Shown here: positions 15,811 through 24,342 of the stretch, one piece after another | Layout of the letters: every line of letters begins with the position of its first letter | Numbering within the stretch: position 1 is the first letter of the stretch | Position numbers and translations under genes: made by a program | The notes under the pieces: model-generated | Told to the model about the DNA's origin: nothing | The model's database searches: none | Seen by the model: only the letters and a program-made list of their open reading frames with translations | Origin: JBEPVZ01 sp041690695 | GTDB lineage: Bacteria > Patescibacteriota > Microgenomatia > Daviesbacterales > UBA10151 | Length of the DNA stretch: 38,334 nt | Direction: 5' to 3' | Assembly: GCA_041690695.1 (NCBI GenBank) | Contig: JBEPVZ010000007.1 | Location: 1 to 38,334 of the forward strand

Positions 15811-16905
15811 CTAATGAGTTAACAGACCCTTAAGAAGATTTAAGGTTTTAGTTTGACGCAAAGCGTGTCGAAGATGCATTTTAGGCTCATCAGCATCAAA
15901 TTGTTGTTTAATTCGGGCATCTGTAACTTTATCAATTTCGGCCTGGAGTTCACCATCCGAGATAGTTACATTCTCCATTCGAGCGACTTCGGATAAACCA
16001 AGCTCCATTCGAACATTCTTTTCAGCTTGAGGCTGCCACTCAGTTTTTAAGCTATCAATCGTTTTATTTTGACCTTTTAAGTAATCATCAAATAACATCC
16101 CAGCATCTGTAATTCGACGTTGAAGCGAAACTAACATTCGATTTAATTCGTCTTGAATTAAGACATCTGGAACTTCAACTTGGGTAATCTTTTCAACTTC
16201 TTGTAAGATCGCTTCTTCATAATCGAGTTCGTTCTCATATGAAGCTTCGTTTTCTAAATCAAGTTTAATCTTTGATTTTAGATCAGTTAAGCTATCTGCT
16301 CCCATGGCTTTGGCAAATTCATCATCTGGTGTTTCCGATTCAGCAGCTGGAGTTACAGGAGTCTGAGCGGCTGGCTGATTAAACGATAAAGAGCCGGCTT
16401 GGCCAGCGGGGGCGCTGGCAGGAGTAGAGGTTGCAGGAGCGGGACGTCGAGCTTTCCAGCGTTTAAATAAGTCTTGAATAATCTTTTCGACCTCCTCATC
16501 AGTAATTTGTTTTGGAGCATTTTTAGTGGCTGTTATGCCTTTGTAGGTGCCCACGCTAACTTTTGGTCGCTCTGTTACTTGAGCAACGAATTTCAAATCT
16601 TGACCTTTTTGGAAAGTCACATCTTTATATCTTGGATAATCGATCGGCACAACGTCTGAACCCTGTAAGCTTTGAATTAAAACGTCAGGCATGGTCACTC
16701 TTAAAAATTCTTGTTGAACTTGAGACAACGCTTGTTGCTCAATCATCTCAAGCGGAGCTGCCCCTTTTCTAAATCCAGGCAGTTCCATTTCTACCCCAAC
16801 TTTTTGAACCGTATCATTCCAACGTGGTTGAATATCTGCCCAGGGTACAGAAACCGCAATTTCAACGATAGATTTTGGTTGGCGAGTAATAGTTTTATTA
16901 ATCAT
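15811..16905 (-). CDS. tig: Trigger factor lacking the PPIase domain
   Basis: The protein has the N-terminal ribosome-binding domain with the signature GFRKGAAP (44-51) and the C-terminal chaperone domain from ~residue 193 on. The FKBP-type PPIase domain that normally lies between them (about 100 aa) is absent. In its place is a Pro/Ala-rich linker (~153-190), partly coded by a GC-rich palindrome. Trigger factor holds nascent chains at the ribosome exit. ATG 16905 (MINKTITRQ) overlaps the proS stop by 8 bp and gives 364 aa; the longer frame up to 16935 would reach further into proS. It ends the rpsB-tsf-frr-rseP-proS-tig run. Confidence 0.9.
   Translation of the reverse strand: MINKTITRQPKSIVEIAVSVPWADIQPRWNDTVQKVGVEMELPGFRKGAAPLEMIEQQALSQVQQEFLRVTMPDVLIQSLQGSDVVPIDYPRYKDVTFQKGQDLKFVAQVTERPKVSVGTYKGITATKNAPKQITDEEVEKIIQDLFKRWKARRPAPATSTPASAPAGQAGSLSFNQPAAQTPVTPAAESETPDDEFAKAMGADSLTDLKSKIKLDLENEASYENELDYEEAILQEVEKITQVEVPDVLIQDELNRMLVSLQRRITDAGMLFDDYLKGQNKTIDSLKTEWQPQAEKNVRMELGLSEVARMENVTISDGELQAEIDKVTDARIKQQFDADEPKMHLRHALRQTKTLNLLKGLLTH
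16402..16419. repeat. GC-rich perfect hairpin inside the trigger factor linker
   Basis: GCCAGCG (16402-16408) and CGCTGGC (16413-16419) form 7-bp inverted arms with a GGGG loop. The 30 bases at 16391-16420 hold 24 G+C by count. They encode the Pro/Ala linker segment PASAPAGQAG in frame. Confidence 0.75.
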
Positions 16906-18148
16906 GCGGGTGTAATGTATCAGAAAACTGATCAAAACTCAAGAAAGCAGTCTCTTTTTGATCTCTCTTCTTAACTTCAAGTTTACCATCAGTTTTTTTC
17001 GAAATCACTACTCGATAGGGAATTCCAATTAAATCAGCCGTGGCGAACTTGGCTCCAGCTGAAACATCAATTCGATCATCATATAAAACTTCAATGCCTT
17101 TGGACTGTAACTTTTTATAAATATCGTCAACTTGATCACCAATTTTTGGATCAACTAGGTCAAGACCAATTAAATGAACCTGAAATGGCGCGACCGATTC
17201 TGGCCAAATAATCCCCTGGTCATCGTTAAATTTCTCAACGATTACCCCCATGACCCTCGAAACGCCAATTCCATAGCAGCCCATAACCGGATATTCAGTT
17301 TTACCCTCTCGATCGATAAACGACAATTTAAAATCTTGACCGTATTTTTGACCTAAATCAAAGACATTGCCAACCTCAGAAGCTCGAGCTTTCTGTAAAG
17401 TTGAATCGCCACAACGATGACATTTATCGCCTTCTTTAACCTCTGCAATCTCAGTATTGACGCAAAAATCACATTTATCACAATAAAGGATGTCATCCTC
17501 ACCAGCATCAGTTAAAACCATAAACTCATAGGAGATCTTTTTAGAAAAAGCGCCACCGGAAGCCTCAGTCACTTTGGCAGTTAAACCCAATCTGCTATAA
17601 ATTCGTAAGTAGGCTTCTTTAGCGATTTGGTAGAAACGCTGAAAGTCTTCATTATTTTCATGAAAAGAATACATATCTTTCATAAAAAACTCGCGTCCGC
17701 GTAAGATCCCTGATTTAGCCCTCAGTTCATCTCGAAACTTCCAATGGATCTGATAAACAGCGAGCGGTAGATCATGGTAGGAGTTAACTCGACTTAAAAC
17801 CAAAGGGGTAACAACTTCTTCCTCACTCTGACCCAAGGCATATTCCTTATCCGTTCGACTTTTGATCTTAAATAAGACATCAATATTGTCCCAACCACCA
17901 GTGGTTTGCCAATTGGCTTTAGGATGGAGAACTGGCATTAAAACCTCTTGGCCACCAATCTCATTCATCTCTTCGCGAACAATCTGCTCAATTTTGCGAA
18001 GGACTCGCAAGCCGAGCGGTAAATAGGTATAAACTCCAGCCATTAATTGATCGACAAATCCAGCCTGGGTTAATAACTTGTGGTTGACAGTATCCGCTTC
18101 TTTAGGCGGGTTCTTAGTAGTTTTGGCAAATAAAGTTGAGTATTTCAT
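16898..18148 (-). CDS. proS: Prolyl-tRNA synthetase, short form without editing domain
   Basis: The class II signatures are clear: motif 1 region GLRVLRKIEQIVREEM, motif 2 KFRDELRAKSGILRGREF, and motif 3 GCYGIGVSRVMG, followed by the anticodon-binding domain. At 416 aa it lacks the ~180-aa INS editing domain found between motifs 2 and 3 of E. coli ProRS (572 aa). A small zinc-ribbon-like insert with CDKCDFC and CHRCG remains in its place. Without INS it cannot clear mischarged Ala in cis. It begins 16 bp after rseP and overlaps tig by 8 bp. Confidence 0.95.
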   Translation of the reverse strand: MKYSTLFAKTTKNPPKEADTVNHKLLTQAGFVDQLMAGVYTYLPLGLRVLRKIEQIVREEMNEIGGQEVLMPVLHPKANWQTTGGWDNIDVLFKIKSRTDKEYALGQSEEEVVTPLVLSRVNSYHDLPLAVYQIHWKFRDELRAKSGILRGREFFMKDMYSFHENNEDFQRFYQIAKEAYLRIYSRLGLTAKVTEASGGAFSKKISYEFMVLTDAGEDDILYCDKCDFCVNTEIAEVKEGDKCHRCGDSTLQKARASEVGNVFDLGQKYGQDFKLSFIDREGKTEYPVMGCYGIGVSRVMGVIVEKFNDDQGIIWPESVAPFQVHLIGLDLVDPKIGDQVDDIYKKLQSKGIEVLYDDRIDVSAGAKFATADLIGIPYRVVISKKTDGKLEVKKRDQKETAFLSFDQFSDTLHPHD

Positions 18149-18164
18149 AAAACAAAATTCACTT

Positions 18165-19295
18165 TTAAATTAATTTTTTAATATCGGAGAAAGTAATCAA
18201 TATCGTTAAACCGATTAATAATGCTAAGCCAATACTATTAACATACTTTTCAAAAGTTGGATTAACCTTTTTACGAGTAATCCCTTCAATAGCCAAGAAT
18301 AATAATCGTCCTCCATCTAAGCCTGGGAATGGCAAGATGTTCACAATCGCTAAATTAAGCGAAATTGCAGCCAAGAAGTTTAGGTATGATAAAAACGGAG
18401 TTTTAGTTTTCAAAAGCTGATCCAAAACCGAAGTTATTCCAACTGGTCCAGCCACAGAATCTGAGATTGGAGTCAGATCATGAGATTTAGCAGATTGACC
18501 AATGGTTTGACCTAAAATTTCAAAGGAATAAACCGCAATATTATAGCTGTGAGCCGGACCAGCTAAGGCTTTTTGCCACCACTCCTTATATTCTAAATGA
18601 GCAACTTCAACACTACTTAAGCCCACTCCAATCGCTCCCTCACCCTTGGGTGGATTAACTCGTGGAGTCATGGTCAAATTCCGATAGCTAGTTTTATCCG
18701 GGTCTGAGACAGTCACTTTCATAGATTGACCAGCCAAAGCCTTGGTTTGAGCAATTAATTCATCCGCCGTATTTATAAAATGATCATTTAAAGCCACAAT
18801 TCGGTCGCCAGGCTGAATTCCAGCCACTTCGGCGGGTGAACCTTTCGAAACTGAACCAATTAAGATGATTGATTCATTTTGCTGATCTACTAAAGCAAAT
18901 TTATGAGGCGTTAAAAGAGGCAGATCAACTTTAAAATTATTAACGGCTAAAATTCCCCAAAATAAAACCCAAGCTAAAACCAAATTCATAGTTACCCCAG
19001 CCACCACCACAATAACTCGCTTTTTAACACTTTGAGCAGCAAAAGAGCGAGCATGATCACGAGTTTTAGGATCAACTTCATCTTCACCAAGTAGTCTCAC
19101 AAAACCACCAATTGGCAGCCAATTTATAGACCATAAGGTCTCCCCGATCTGTTTCCCCCAAATTCGAGGTGGCAAGCCAAATCCAAATTCCAGGGCTTTA
19201 ATATTAAATTTCCGTGCCGTTAGGTAATGTCCAAGCTCGTGGATAGTGACAAGGAGGGTTAGAGTAAATACGAAGATAATTATTGTGAACACCAT
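18165..19295 (-). CDS. rseP: RIP-type site-2 metalloprotease (M50, RseP family)
   Basis: The 376-aa membrane protein has the zinc motif HELGH (19-23) in the first helix and the third ligand in NILPFPGLDGG (Asp327). A PDZ domain with SPAEVAGIQPGDRI lies between them (about residues 140-225). Such proteases cut membrane-bound anti-sigma factors or clear signal peptides. Position downstream of frr and before proS is a common bacterial order (frr-...-rseP-proS). The 73-bp gap upstream is nearly all A+T. Confidence 0.94.
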   Translation of the reverse strand: MVFTIIIFVFTLTLLVTIHELGHYLTARKFNIKALEFGFGLPPRIWGKQIGETLWSINWLPIGGFVRLLGEDEVDPKTRDHARSFAAQSVKKRVIVVVAGVTMNLVLAWVLFWGILAVNNFKVDLPLLTPHKFALVDQQNESIILIGSVSKGSPAEVAGIQPGDRIVALNDHFINTADELIAQTKALAGQSMKVTVSDPDKTSYRNLTMTPRVNPPKGEGAIGVGLSSVEVAHLEYKEWWQKALAGPAHSYNIAVYSFEILGQTIGQSAKSHDLTPISDSVAGPVGITSVLDQLLKTKTPFLSYLNFLAAISLNLAIVNILPFPGLDGGRLLFLAIEGITRKKVNPTFEKYVNSIGLALLIGLTILITFSDIKKLI

Positions 19296-19331
19296 AAATT
19301 TTTAATTTTGTAATTTTTAAAAAATGTTTAA

Positions 19332-19364
19332 TTATTAATTAAGATACTAAAAATTAATTAATAA
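19332..19364. repeat. A+T-only inverted repeat between frr and rseP
   Basis: TTATTAATTAA (19332-19342) and TTAATTAATAA (19354-19364) are perfect inverted 11-mers around an 11-bp loop, in the 73-bp frr-rseP gap. With no G+C in the stem, it would be weak as an RNA hairpin; it could be an mRNA processing site or simply low-complexity sequence. Confidence 0.5.
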
Positions 19365-19368
19365 CTAT

Positions 19369-19923
19369 CTAAATCTCTCTTAAAACTTCTTCCTTTGCCT
19401 TAACCATCTCATCTACCCGAGCCATTGATTGATCAATTAAAATTTGTAAAAACTTTTCCCGACGATCTAGTTCATCTTCACCAATATCACCAGCTGTCTC
19501 AGCTTTCTCCCACTCAGCTCGCTGATCAGATCTGACTTGACGAACAGAAACTTTAGCAATTTCGCCTTTTTGAGCTGATAGCTTAATAAACTCTTGACGA
19601 CGTTCTTCAGTTAATGGTGGTAGAGGTAAACGTATTATCTGGCCTTCGATACTTGGAGTCAACCCTAGGTTTGCTTCCATAATTCCTTTTTGGACATCTT
19701 TAAGAATCGATGGGTCCCAAACTTGAATTGTTAAAAGAGTATTTTGGGGAGCACCAATTGTGCCTAACTCAACTAATTTCATGTGAGTTCCATAAACAGG
19801 AATTAAAACATTCTCAATTAGACTTGGGTTGGCTCGACCAGCTCTAATCGCGCCAAGTTCCTGTTGGAGATGATTAATAGTTAATTCTATCTTATTTTGG
19901 GCGGCAGTTAATACAGGATCCAT
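19369..19923 (-). CDS. frr: Ribosome recycling factor
   Basis: The 184-aa protein matches RRF along its length: the IRAGRANPSLIENV segment, the PVYGT turn, the hinge and RLPLPPLTEERRQEFIKL, and the C-terminal helix. RRF splits post-termination ribosomes with EF-G. Its ATG overlaps the tsf stop as TAATG, so rpsB, tsf and frr are translationally coupled. Length is standard (185 aa). Confidence 0.97.
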   Translation of the reverse strand: MDPVLTAAQNKIELTINHLQQELGAIRAGRANPSLIENVLIPVYGTHMKLVELGTIGAPQNTLLTIQVWDPSILKDVQKGIMEANLGLTPSIEGQIIRLPLPPLTEERRQEFIKLSAQKGEIAKVSVRQVRSDQRAEWEKAETAGDIGEDELDRREKFLQILIDQSMARVDEMVKAKEEVLREI

Positions 19924-20372
19924 TATTCTCCGAGAGCTATCCGTTCGAACCTTCCGACCTGAATATTCTCACCTAATTTGCTGATAACTTGCTTAATTAA
20001 AGCTTCAATAGTTAAGGATGAATCCCGGATATAATCTTGAGCTAATAAATCGCTCGTTGAGGCCGGTTTCATTGAAGCAATCTGCAAAGCTAACTCATGG
20101 GCTAAAGTCTTAAAATCCTCAGTTTTAGCTACGAAATCGGTCTCACATAAAACTTCAACCATGACTCCAACTTTACCAGCATGAGAATAAACCTCAACCA
20201 CCCCAGCTTTAACTTCTCGATCCATTTTAGAATTGGCTTTATCAAAACCTCTTTTTTGGAGAACCGATTTAGCTTTAGCTAAATCGCCTTTAGCCTCTTT
20301 CAAAGCTTCTTTACAGTCGGCAATTCCAGCTCCAGTTTCTTCTCTTAATTGTTTAATTAAATTAATGTCCAT
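19923..20372 (-). CDS. tsf: Elongation factor Ts, short form
   Basis: The N-terminal UBA domain (INLIKQLREETGAGIADCKE, residues 3-22) and the EF-Tu-binding segment CETDFVAKTEDF are present. At 149 aa the protein has about half the length of E. coli EF-Ts (283 aa): the second core subdomain, coiled coil and C-terminal module are missing. The TDFVAK motif, which inserts at the EF-Tu Mg site, is kept, so nucleotide exchange should work. TAATG overlaps link it to rpsB before and frr after. Confidence 0.96.
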   Translation of the reverse strand: MDINLIKQLREETGAGIADCKEALKEAKGDLAKAKSVLQKRGFDKANSKMDREVKAGVVEVYSHAGKVGVMVEVLCETDFVAKTEDFKTLAHELALQIASMKPASTSDLLAQDYIRDSSLTIEALIKQVISKLGENIQVGRFERIALGE

Positions 20373-21241
20373 TACTCTATTTTTCGAGATGAATCTTCGA
20401 TAGTAGCTTTCTCAATTACTTCCTCAAGCGCGGCAGTCTCGTCAGCCACAGCCGCATCTACCGGCGCAAGAAGCGCAGCAGCTGCATCTTCAGCGGTCTT
20501 TTTATCTAGAGCTTCTTTATCGACTTTTTCTTTGGCCGCAACGATGACGGCTTCTTTTTTACCTTCGGCATAAGAGTGAATAATAGTTTCGGTGATTAAT
20601 TTAATGGCTTTAATACCATCGTCGTTCGCAGGAATTGGATAAGTTAACGGATATGGATCTGAATTAGTATCGGCAACTCCAATAATCGGCAAACCCATTC
20701 TTTTAGCTTCTTTAACGGCATTAATTTCGGTGACCGTATCAACTAAAAAGAGGGCATCTGGTGGTTGATTCATATCTGCAATACCACCAAATTCCATTAA
20801 ATATTTTTGCAATTTACGATCAATTAAAAGTTGTTCCTTTTTTGTATAGTGGCTTAATCCACCTTTTTCTTTTTCGACTTTTAAGTCATTTAGCTTCTTA
20901 AGATTTTTGCGAATTTCATCAAAGTTTGTTAATAAACCACCGATCCAATGAGAAGTAATGTATGGTGTCTCAGCTTCTTTAGCTAAGCCTTCAACGATGA
21001 CACGAGCTTGTTTTTTAGTGGCAACAATTAGTAAAACTTTATTGGCTTTTCCAAAATCATAAGCAGCTTGAGTAGCAACTTCAAGAAGTTCTGAAGATTT
21101 AGTTAGATCAAGAATATGAACCCCATCGCGAGCACCATAAATATAGGAACGCATTTTTGGGTTACTACGGCGGATTTGGTGACCAAAATGGACACCGGCT
21201 TCGAGCAGCTCTTCTAGAGTAGGTACTTTAACTTTATTCAT
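20372..21241 (-). CDS. rpsB: Small ribosomal subunit protein uS2
   Basis: The start LLEAGVHFGHQIRRSNPKM and the segments GARDGVHILDL and SHWIGGLLTNF are diagnostic of uS2. Residues ~1-235 cover the normal protein; a further ~50 residues form an Ala/Glu-rich acidic tail. It binds the 30S near the bS1 site. It leads rpsB-tsf-frr, with a clear Shine-Dalgarno AAGGA 5 nt before ATG and a structured leader, unlike the leaderless starts seen elsewhere in the window. Confidence 0.97.
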   Translation of the reverse strand: MNKVKVPTLEELLEAGVHFGHQIRRSNPKMRSYIYGARDGVHILDLTKSSELLEVATQAAYDFGKANKVLLIVATKKQARVIVEGLAKEAETPYITSHWIGGLLTNFDEIRKNLKKLNDLKVEKEKGGLSHYTKKEQLLIDRKLQKYLMEFGGIADMNQPPDALFLVDTVTEINAVKEAKRMGLPIIGVADTNSDPYPLTYPIPANDDGIKAIKLITETIIHSYAEGKKEAVIVAAKEKVDKEALDKKTAEDAAAALLAPVDAAVADETAALEEVIEKATIEDSSRKIE

Positions 21242-21258
21242 TGTTTTCCTTAATCACC

Positions 21259-21297
21259 TCTATTGCAAACAAACCGACAGGAAAATCTAGCAATAGA
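21259..21297 (-). promoter_or_regulatory. Leader hairpin of rpsB, possible autoregulatory site
   Basis: In the rpsB leader, TCTATTGC (21297-21290) pairs perfectly with GCAATAGA (21266-21259) around a 23-nt loop, with two more pairs after one mismatch. The 3' arm runs into the GAGGTG just upstream of the Shine-Dalgarno AAGGA. rpsB-tsf is feedback-regulated by S2 through its leader in E. coli; a similar role here is an inference. Confidence 0.45.
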
Positions 21298-21311
21298 TGT
21301 TTGATGGAGAG

Positions 21312-21341
21312 ATTTTAGCATCAAGACCTATATTAAATCAA
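21312..21341 (-). promoter_or_regulatory. Promoter of rpsB-tsf-frr-rseP-proS-tig
   Basis: On the minus strand: TTGATT (21341-21336), 18 bp, TAAAAT (21317-21312) preceded by TGC (extended -10). It gives a ~64-nt leader, the longest among the promoters I can place here. Confidence 0.6.
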
Positions 21342-21362
21342 GCCTCCGTATCAATTACTGTT

Positions 21363-23054
21363 TTAACTACGATCTAAGAACTCGCTACGGCTATTAGGAT
21401 CTGGTTTATTTGGTAGTTCGATAGCTTTAAAATAAGGCGTCGACTCAGCAATTAATTGATTGGCTTGATAAGCCAACATTCGATAGTTGATATGTCCACC
21501 TGGTCGCGACCTTCGATCAGTAAAATAGACCGATTGACGAAGATCACCATGCATAAATAATTTGACTCGATGAGCTAATGGTAAAAGGTTAACTAATAAA
21601 GTGTAATCCGTTTGTGGTCCATACTCTGCTGTTAAAAGTTTTGTAAAATCATTTAATTTTTCGTAATAAGCGCCTAAGTCTTTGCTAAATTCTTTTCCTA
21701 AGTCCATAAATTGGTCAACATCAGTTAAATATAGAGGTAAGGTATAACCTGGAGATAAAATCTGATCAAAAGTGTCTTTGTTCCATTTTTGACCATATAG
21801 TAAGGGTAAATTTAAAAATCTACTCCAAGCTTTATGTCTATTAAAATCCCGAATCTCACCTAAACCAGCGTCAAATTGTAAGGTCAGTCCCGTTGTTTCA
21901 GCCATGACTGGGAGATCACGATAGCAATCGTGACCATTAAAAATAGTTTGACCAATTTTAAGTTTAGTAGTCGGATCCTGATCTTTAACCCAAGTCATCA
22001 ATTTAGCAGCATCGATTCCTGGATAAAGATTCAAAATATATTGAGTGACAATCTTGTCATCAATCTGATCAGAAATTAAAGCGGTTGTTTGGGGCTGTTG
22101 ACCTCGAAAAGTTTTGTCTGGTCGAATAGTTTTAAGAAAATGATCATCAGATTCAAGAAGTCGCTTTAGATTTCCCAAGTTTTGGTTAACTAACGTTGCG
22201 GCTTCAGTATGGCGAATTAAACTAGGCGCTTCGGCCAAATAACCTAATTCCTTTTCTTCATCCAGAGACGGAGTTAGTAATCGCTCAACTTGGGCACCAG
22301 CTTTATTATAAAAATCAATTGGCGAGGCTTTCAAAGTTCCAATAATTCTTGAGAAATCTCTCGCTGAAGTTTCAAATGAAAAACCATTTTGCTGACCCAT
22401 CAATAGAAAAAATCGACAACAATCTAAAACTCTTGAAGTTAAAGCCGCCTTCCCAGATTCATCGACTTTAAAATAAGCTCCAAAAGCATTAGTTAATGTT
22501 GGACGCCATTTATTAAAATTATCCAACGATAATTGACCCAAAGCTAAATAAGCTTCATCAAGTTGCGGATTAATTGGCCCATCAAGATAATTTGCCAATG
22601 GACTTAAATTGGAGCGACCAAATTTAGGCTGATAACGAGTTGAGTTCTCTTGACCAGAATTAATTGCCCCTAAATTAAAAACCACCAATGGTAAATGAAG
22701 TGGACTTTGAAAAAAAGAAACGTCTAGCCTCGCCCCATCGGCCACCGATCCATGGCCATAGCCTCGAAAAGTTTCTTCTAATTTCTGATCAGGGTCAACC
22801 CCTTTTTCTTGCATCTGAAAAGCAATATCAGGTGTTGAGCCACCTGCCCGAGACTGACGAGCCGCTAACCAACCTTTAACACTCGCCCCACGCTTACTCG
22901 GGTTAACTAAGGGCGTAAAAGTTTGTAAACCAGTCGATCGGCTCTCCAACCCCACAATTTGAATAGAGGTGTCTTTTGGATCATAAACTGTCCAGATGTA
23001 TCCATCCTGGGTCGATACAGTTTTAGCTGGTTTAACTTTCTCAATTTCTGCCAT
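21363..23054 (-). CDS. Duplicated, divergent ThyX-like (flavin-dependent thymidylate synthase-like) protein
   Basis: The 563-aa protein looks like two ThyX domains in tandem (about 30-290 and 320-545). Canonical ThyX has RHRxxSxNExSxRY. The N half has GHGSVADGA (100-108) and then S133-x-Q-E136-x-S138-x-R140-Y141, but LGA where RHR should be. The C half has R406-H407-K408-x-x-S411 but lacks the NExSxR part; its end (residues 504-530) resembles the ThyX C-terminal dUMP-binding helices. So each half keeps a complementary part of the signature. The neighbours (tmk, dUTPase-like, dcd, pyrG) make a dTMP role very likely. Chlamydial ThyX is also ~530 aa, so long forms exist. Activity is inferred, not shown. 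Confidence 0.72.
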   Translation of the reverse strand: MAEIEKVKPAKTVSTQDGYIWTVYDPKDTSIQIVGLESRSTGLQTFTPLVNPSKRGASVKGWLAARQSRAGGSTPDIAFQMQEKGVDPDQKLEETFRGYGHGSVADGARLDVSFFQSPLHLPLVVFNLGAINSGQENSTRYQPKFGRSNLSPLANYLDGPINPQLDEAYLALGQLSLDNFNKWRPTLTNAFGAYFKVDESGKAALTSRVLDCCRFFLLMGQQNGFSFETSARDFSRIIGTLKASPIDFYNKAGAQVERLLTPSLDEEKELGYLAEAPSLIRHTEAATLVNQNLGNLKRLLESDDHFLKTIRPDKTFRGQQPQTTALISDQIDDKIVTQYILNLYPGIDAAKLMTWVKDQDPTTKLKIGQTIFNGHDCYRDLPVMAETTGLTLQFDAGLGEIRDFNRHKAWSRFLNLPLLYGQKWNKDTFDQILSPGYTLPLYLTDVDQFMDLGKEFSKDLGAYYEKLNDFTKLLTAEYGPQTDYTLLVNLLPLAHRVKLFMHGDLRQSVYFTDRRSRPGGHINYRMLAYQANQLIAESTPYFKAIELPNKPDPNSRSEFLDRS

Positions 23055-23070
23055 TATTTTTGATCCAAAT

Positions 23071-23751
23071 TCATTTTTTGATAATTCCCCTCTTCTCTAA
23101 AATCTCGACAATCTGTTGATGAATATCTTGACGTGGCCTCATCTTGCCATCTTCAGCACACTCAATAACTTCCCAACTCCGGCCTTCATTCTTAGCAATC
23201 TTTAAATACATATCCGCGCTAGTCGTTTGATATTTTTGATCAGCTTCATGGAGATCTTTACTTTGACGTTTAGTTAAATTATCAGCACTAATTTCAGACG
23301 GCACATATAAAAAGAGGGTTAGTTCTTCTCTCGGTAAACCATTAACATTATATTCCAAGTCGTCCAGCCAATCGATAAACTCTTGGCGATCTTTTTCTGG
23401 CAACTTAGCCGATTGGTGAGCTTTGTTTGAGGAGACATATCGATCGGATAAAACTAGATTGCCCTGTTTTAACCAATCTTCAATCATCGGTTTAGCTAAA
23501 AACCGGTCACCGGCATAAGCTAGCGAGATCAGTGAGGTCTGAACATCCGACAAGCCTCCAAAATCCCCTTTTAAATAGCGCTCAATGATCTTTCCGTATG
23601 GATTACCTGAATAACGGGGGAACTGAATTAGTTTATGTGGCACCCCCCTAACTTGAAAATATCGTTGTAGCAGTTTTACTTGAGTAGCTTTACCTGCCCC
23701 ATCTGTCCCTTCAATAACCACAAAATGACCTTTATATTTTGGTGAGATCAA
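23071..23751 (-). CDS. tmk: Thymidylate kinase
   Basis: The P-loop GTDGAGKAT (15-23), QFPRY with the dTMP-binding Arg, and DRYVSSN are the TMK signatures. At 226 aa it has an insertion around 135-155 compared with the usual ~205-210 aa. It phosphorylates dTMP to dTDP. The start overlaps the stop of the dUTPase-like gene as ATGA and it lies 16 bp before the ThyX-like gene, so it acts directly after that enzyme in the pathway. Confidence 0.95.
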   Translation of the reverse strand: MISPKYKGHFVVIEGTDGAGKATQVKLLQRYFQVRGVPHKLIQFPRYSGNPYGKIIERYLKGDFGGLSDVQTSLISLAYAGDRFLAKPMIEDWLKQGNLVLSDRYVSSNKAHQSAKLPEKDRQEFIDWLDDLEYNVNGLPREELTLFLYVPSEISADNLTKRQSKDLHEADQKYQTTSADMYLKIAKNEGRSWEVIECAEDGKMRPRQDIHQQIVEILEKRGIIKK

Positions 23752-24317
23752 ACTTGTCTTTCCTCTTTTTCGATGGCAATTCGCCCACCCATATGTTGAC
23801 CTCGATACATAACCGATTCACCCTCAACTTTATGAAAAGCTAAATTACACACGCGGGCACCCATCTGAAGGCGAACTGGAAAATCACTGAAGTTCTTTAG
23901 ACCAAAAACTAGGTGACCTGAGTATCCCGGATCAACTTTTGATGCAATTAAGAAAAGGCCTGATTTCATCAAACTAGCTCGACCGTAAGGAATAGAAATT
24001 AAATCTTTGGGGGTATTTGTAATCTCAACTGTTTTAAGTAAGTAATACTTACTTGGCTCAATTTCGACAATTTGTTGTTTCTTTCGACCTTTTTTAAACT
24101 CTGCTAATAGTCTAGTTTTAACGCCTTTTCGAAGTCCTAATCCAGCCGGGCCATCAGCTTCAATAAAAGCCCCACCTTCAATAATTTCATGAACTTCACC
24201 TAAACGTAGGTCTACACCAACTCCTTCAGGATTATTTAACTCACGCTCACTTAAGTTCTCAATTAATTTTTGGTCTTTAACCCGCCGTAAAACTTCATCG
24301 ATGCCAATTACACACAT
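23748..24317 (-). CDS. dCTP deaminase/dUTPase superfamily protein, probable dUTPase-type paralogue
   Basis: The 189-aa protein has the superfamily motifs: GVGVDLRLG (32-40), GRASL (112-116), KVDPGYSG (127-134), GARVCNL (153-159) and YRGQHMGG (171-178). In dCTP deaminases the third motif is followed by [VI]xLE, whose Glu activates water; here it reads LVFGLKN, with Gly139 at that place, while the dUTPase-type Asp129 is kept. So it should not deaminate but could hydrolyse dUTP to dUMP. The next upstream gene has the intact deaminase Glu, so the pair would carry dCTP to dUMP in two steps. A regulatory or inactive paralogue is the alternative. Confidence 0.78.
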   Translation of the reverse strand: MCVIGIDEVLRRVKDQKLIENLSERELNNPEGVGVDLRLGEVHEIIEGGAFIEADGPAGLGLRKGVKTRLLAEFKKGRKKQQIVEIEPSKYYLLKTVEITNTPKDLISIPYGRASLMKSGLFLIASKVDPGYSGHLVFGLKNFSDFPVRLQMGARVCNLAFHKVEGESVMYRGQHMGGRIAIEKEERQV

Positions 24318-24342
24318 AAATTTATATTGTCCTTATTAAATG

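Noticed and set aside
19321..19368. Rho-independent terminator after frr.
   Set aside because: The inverted repeat has only A-T pairs and no following T tract.
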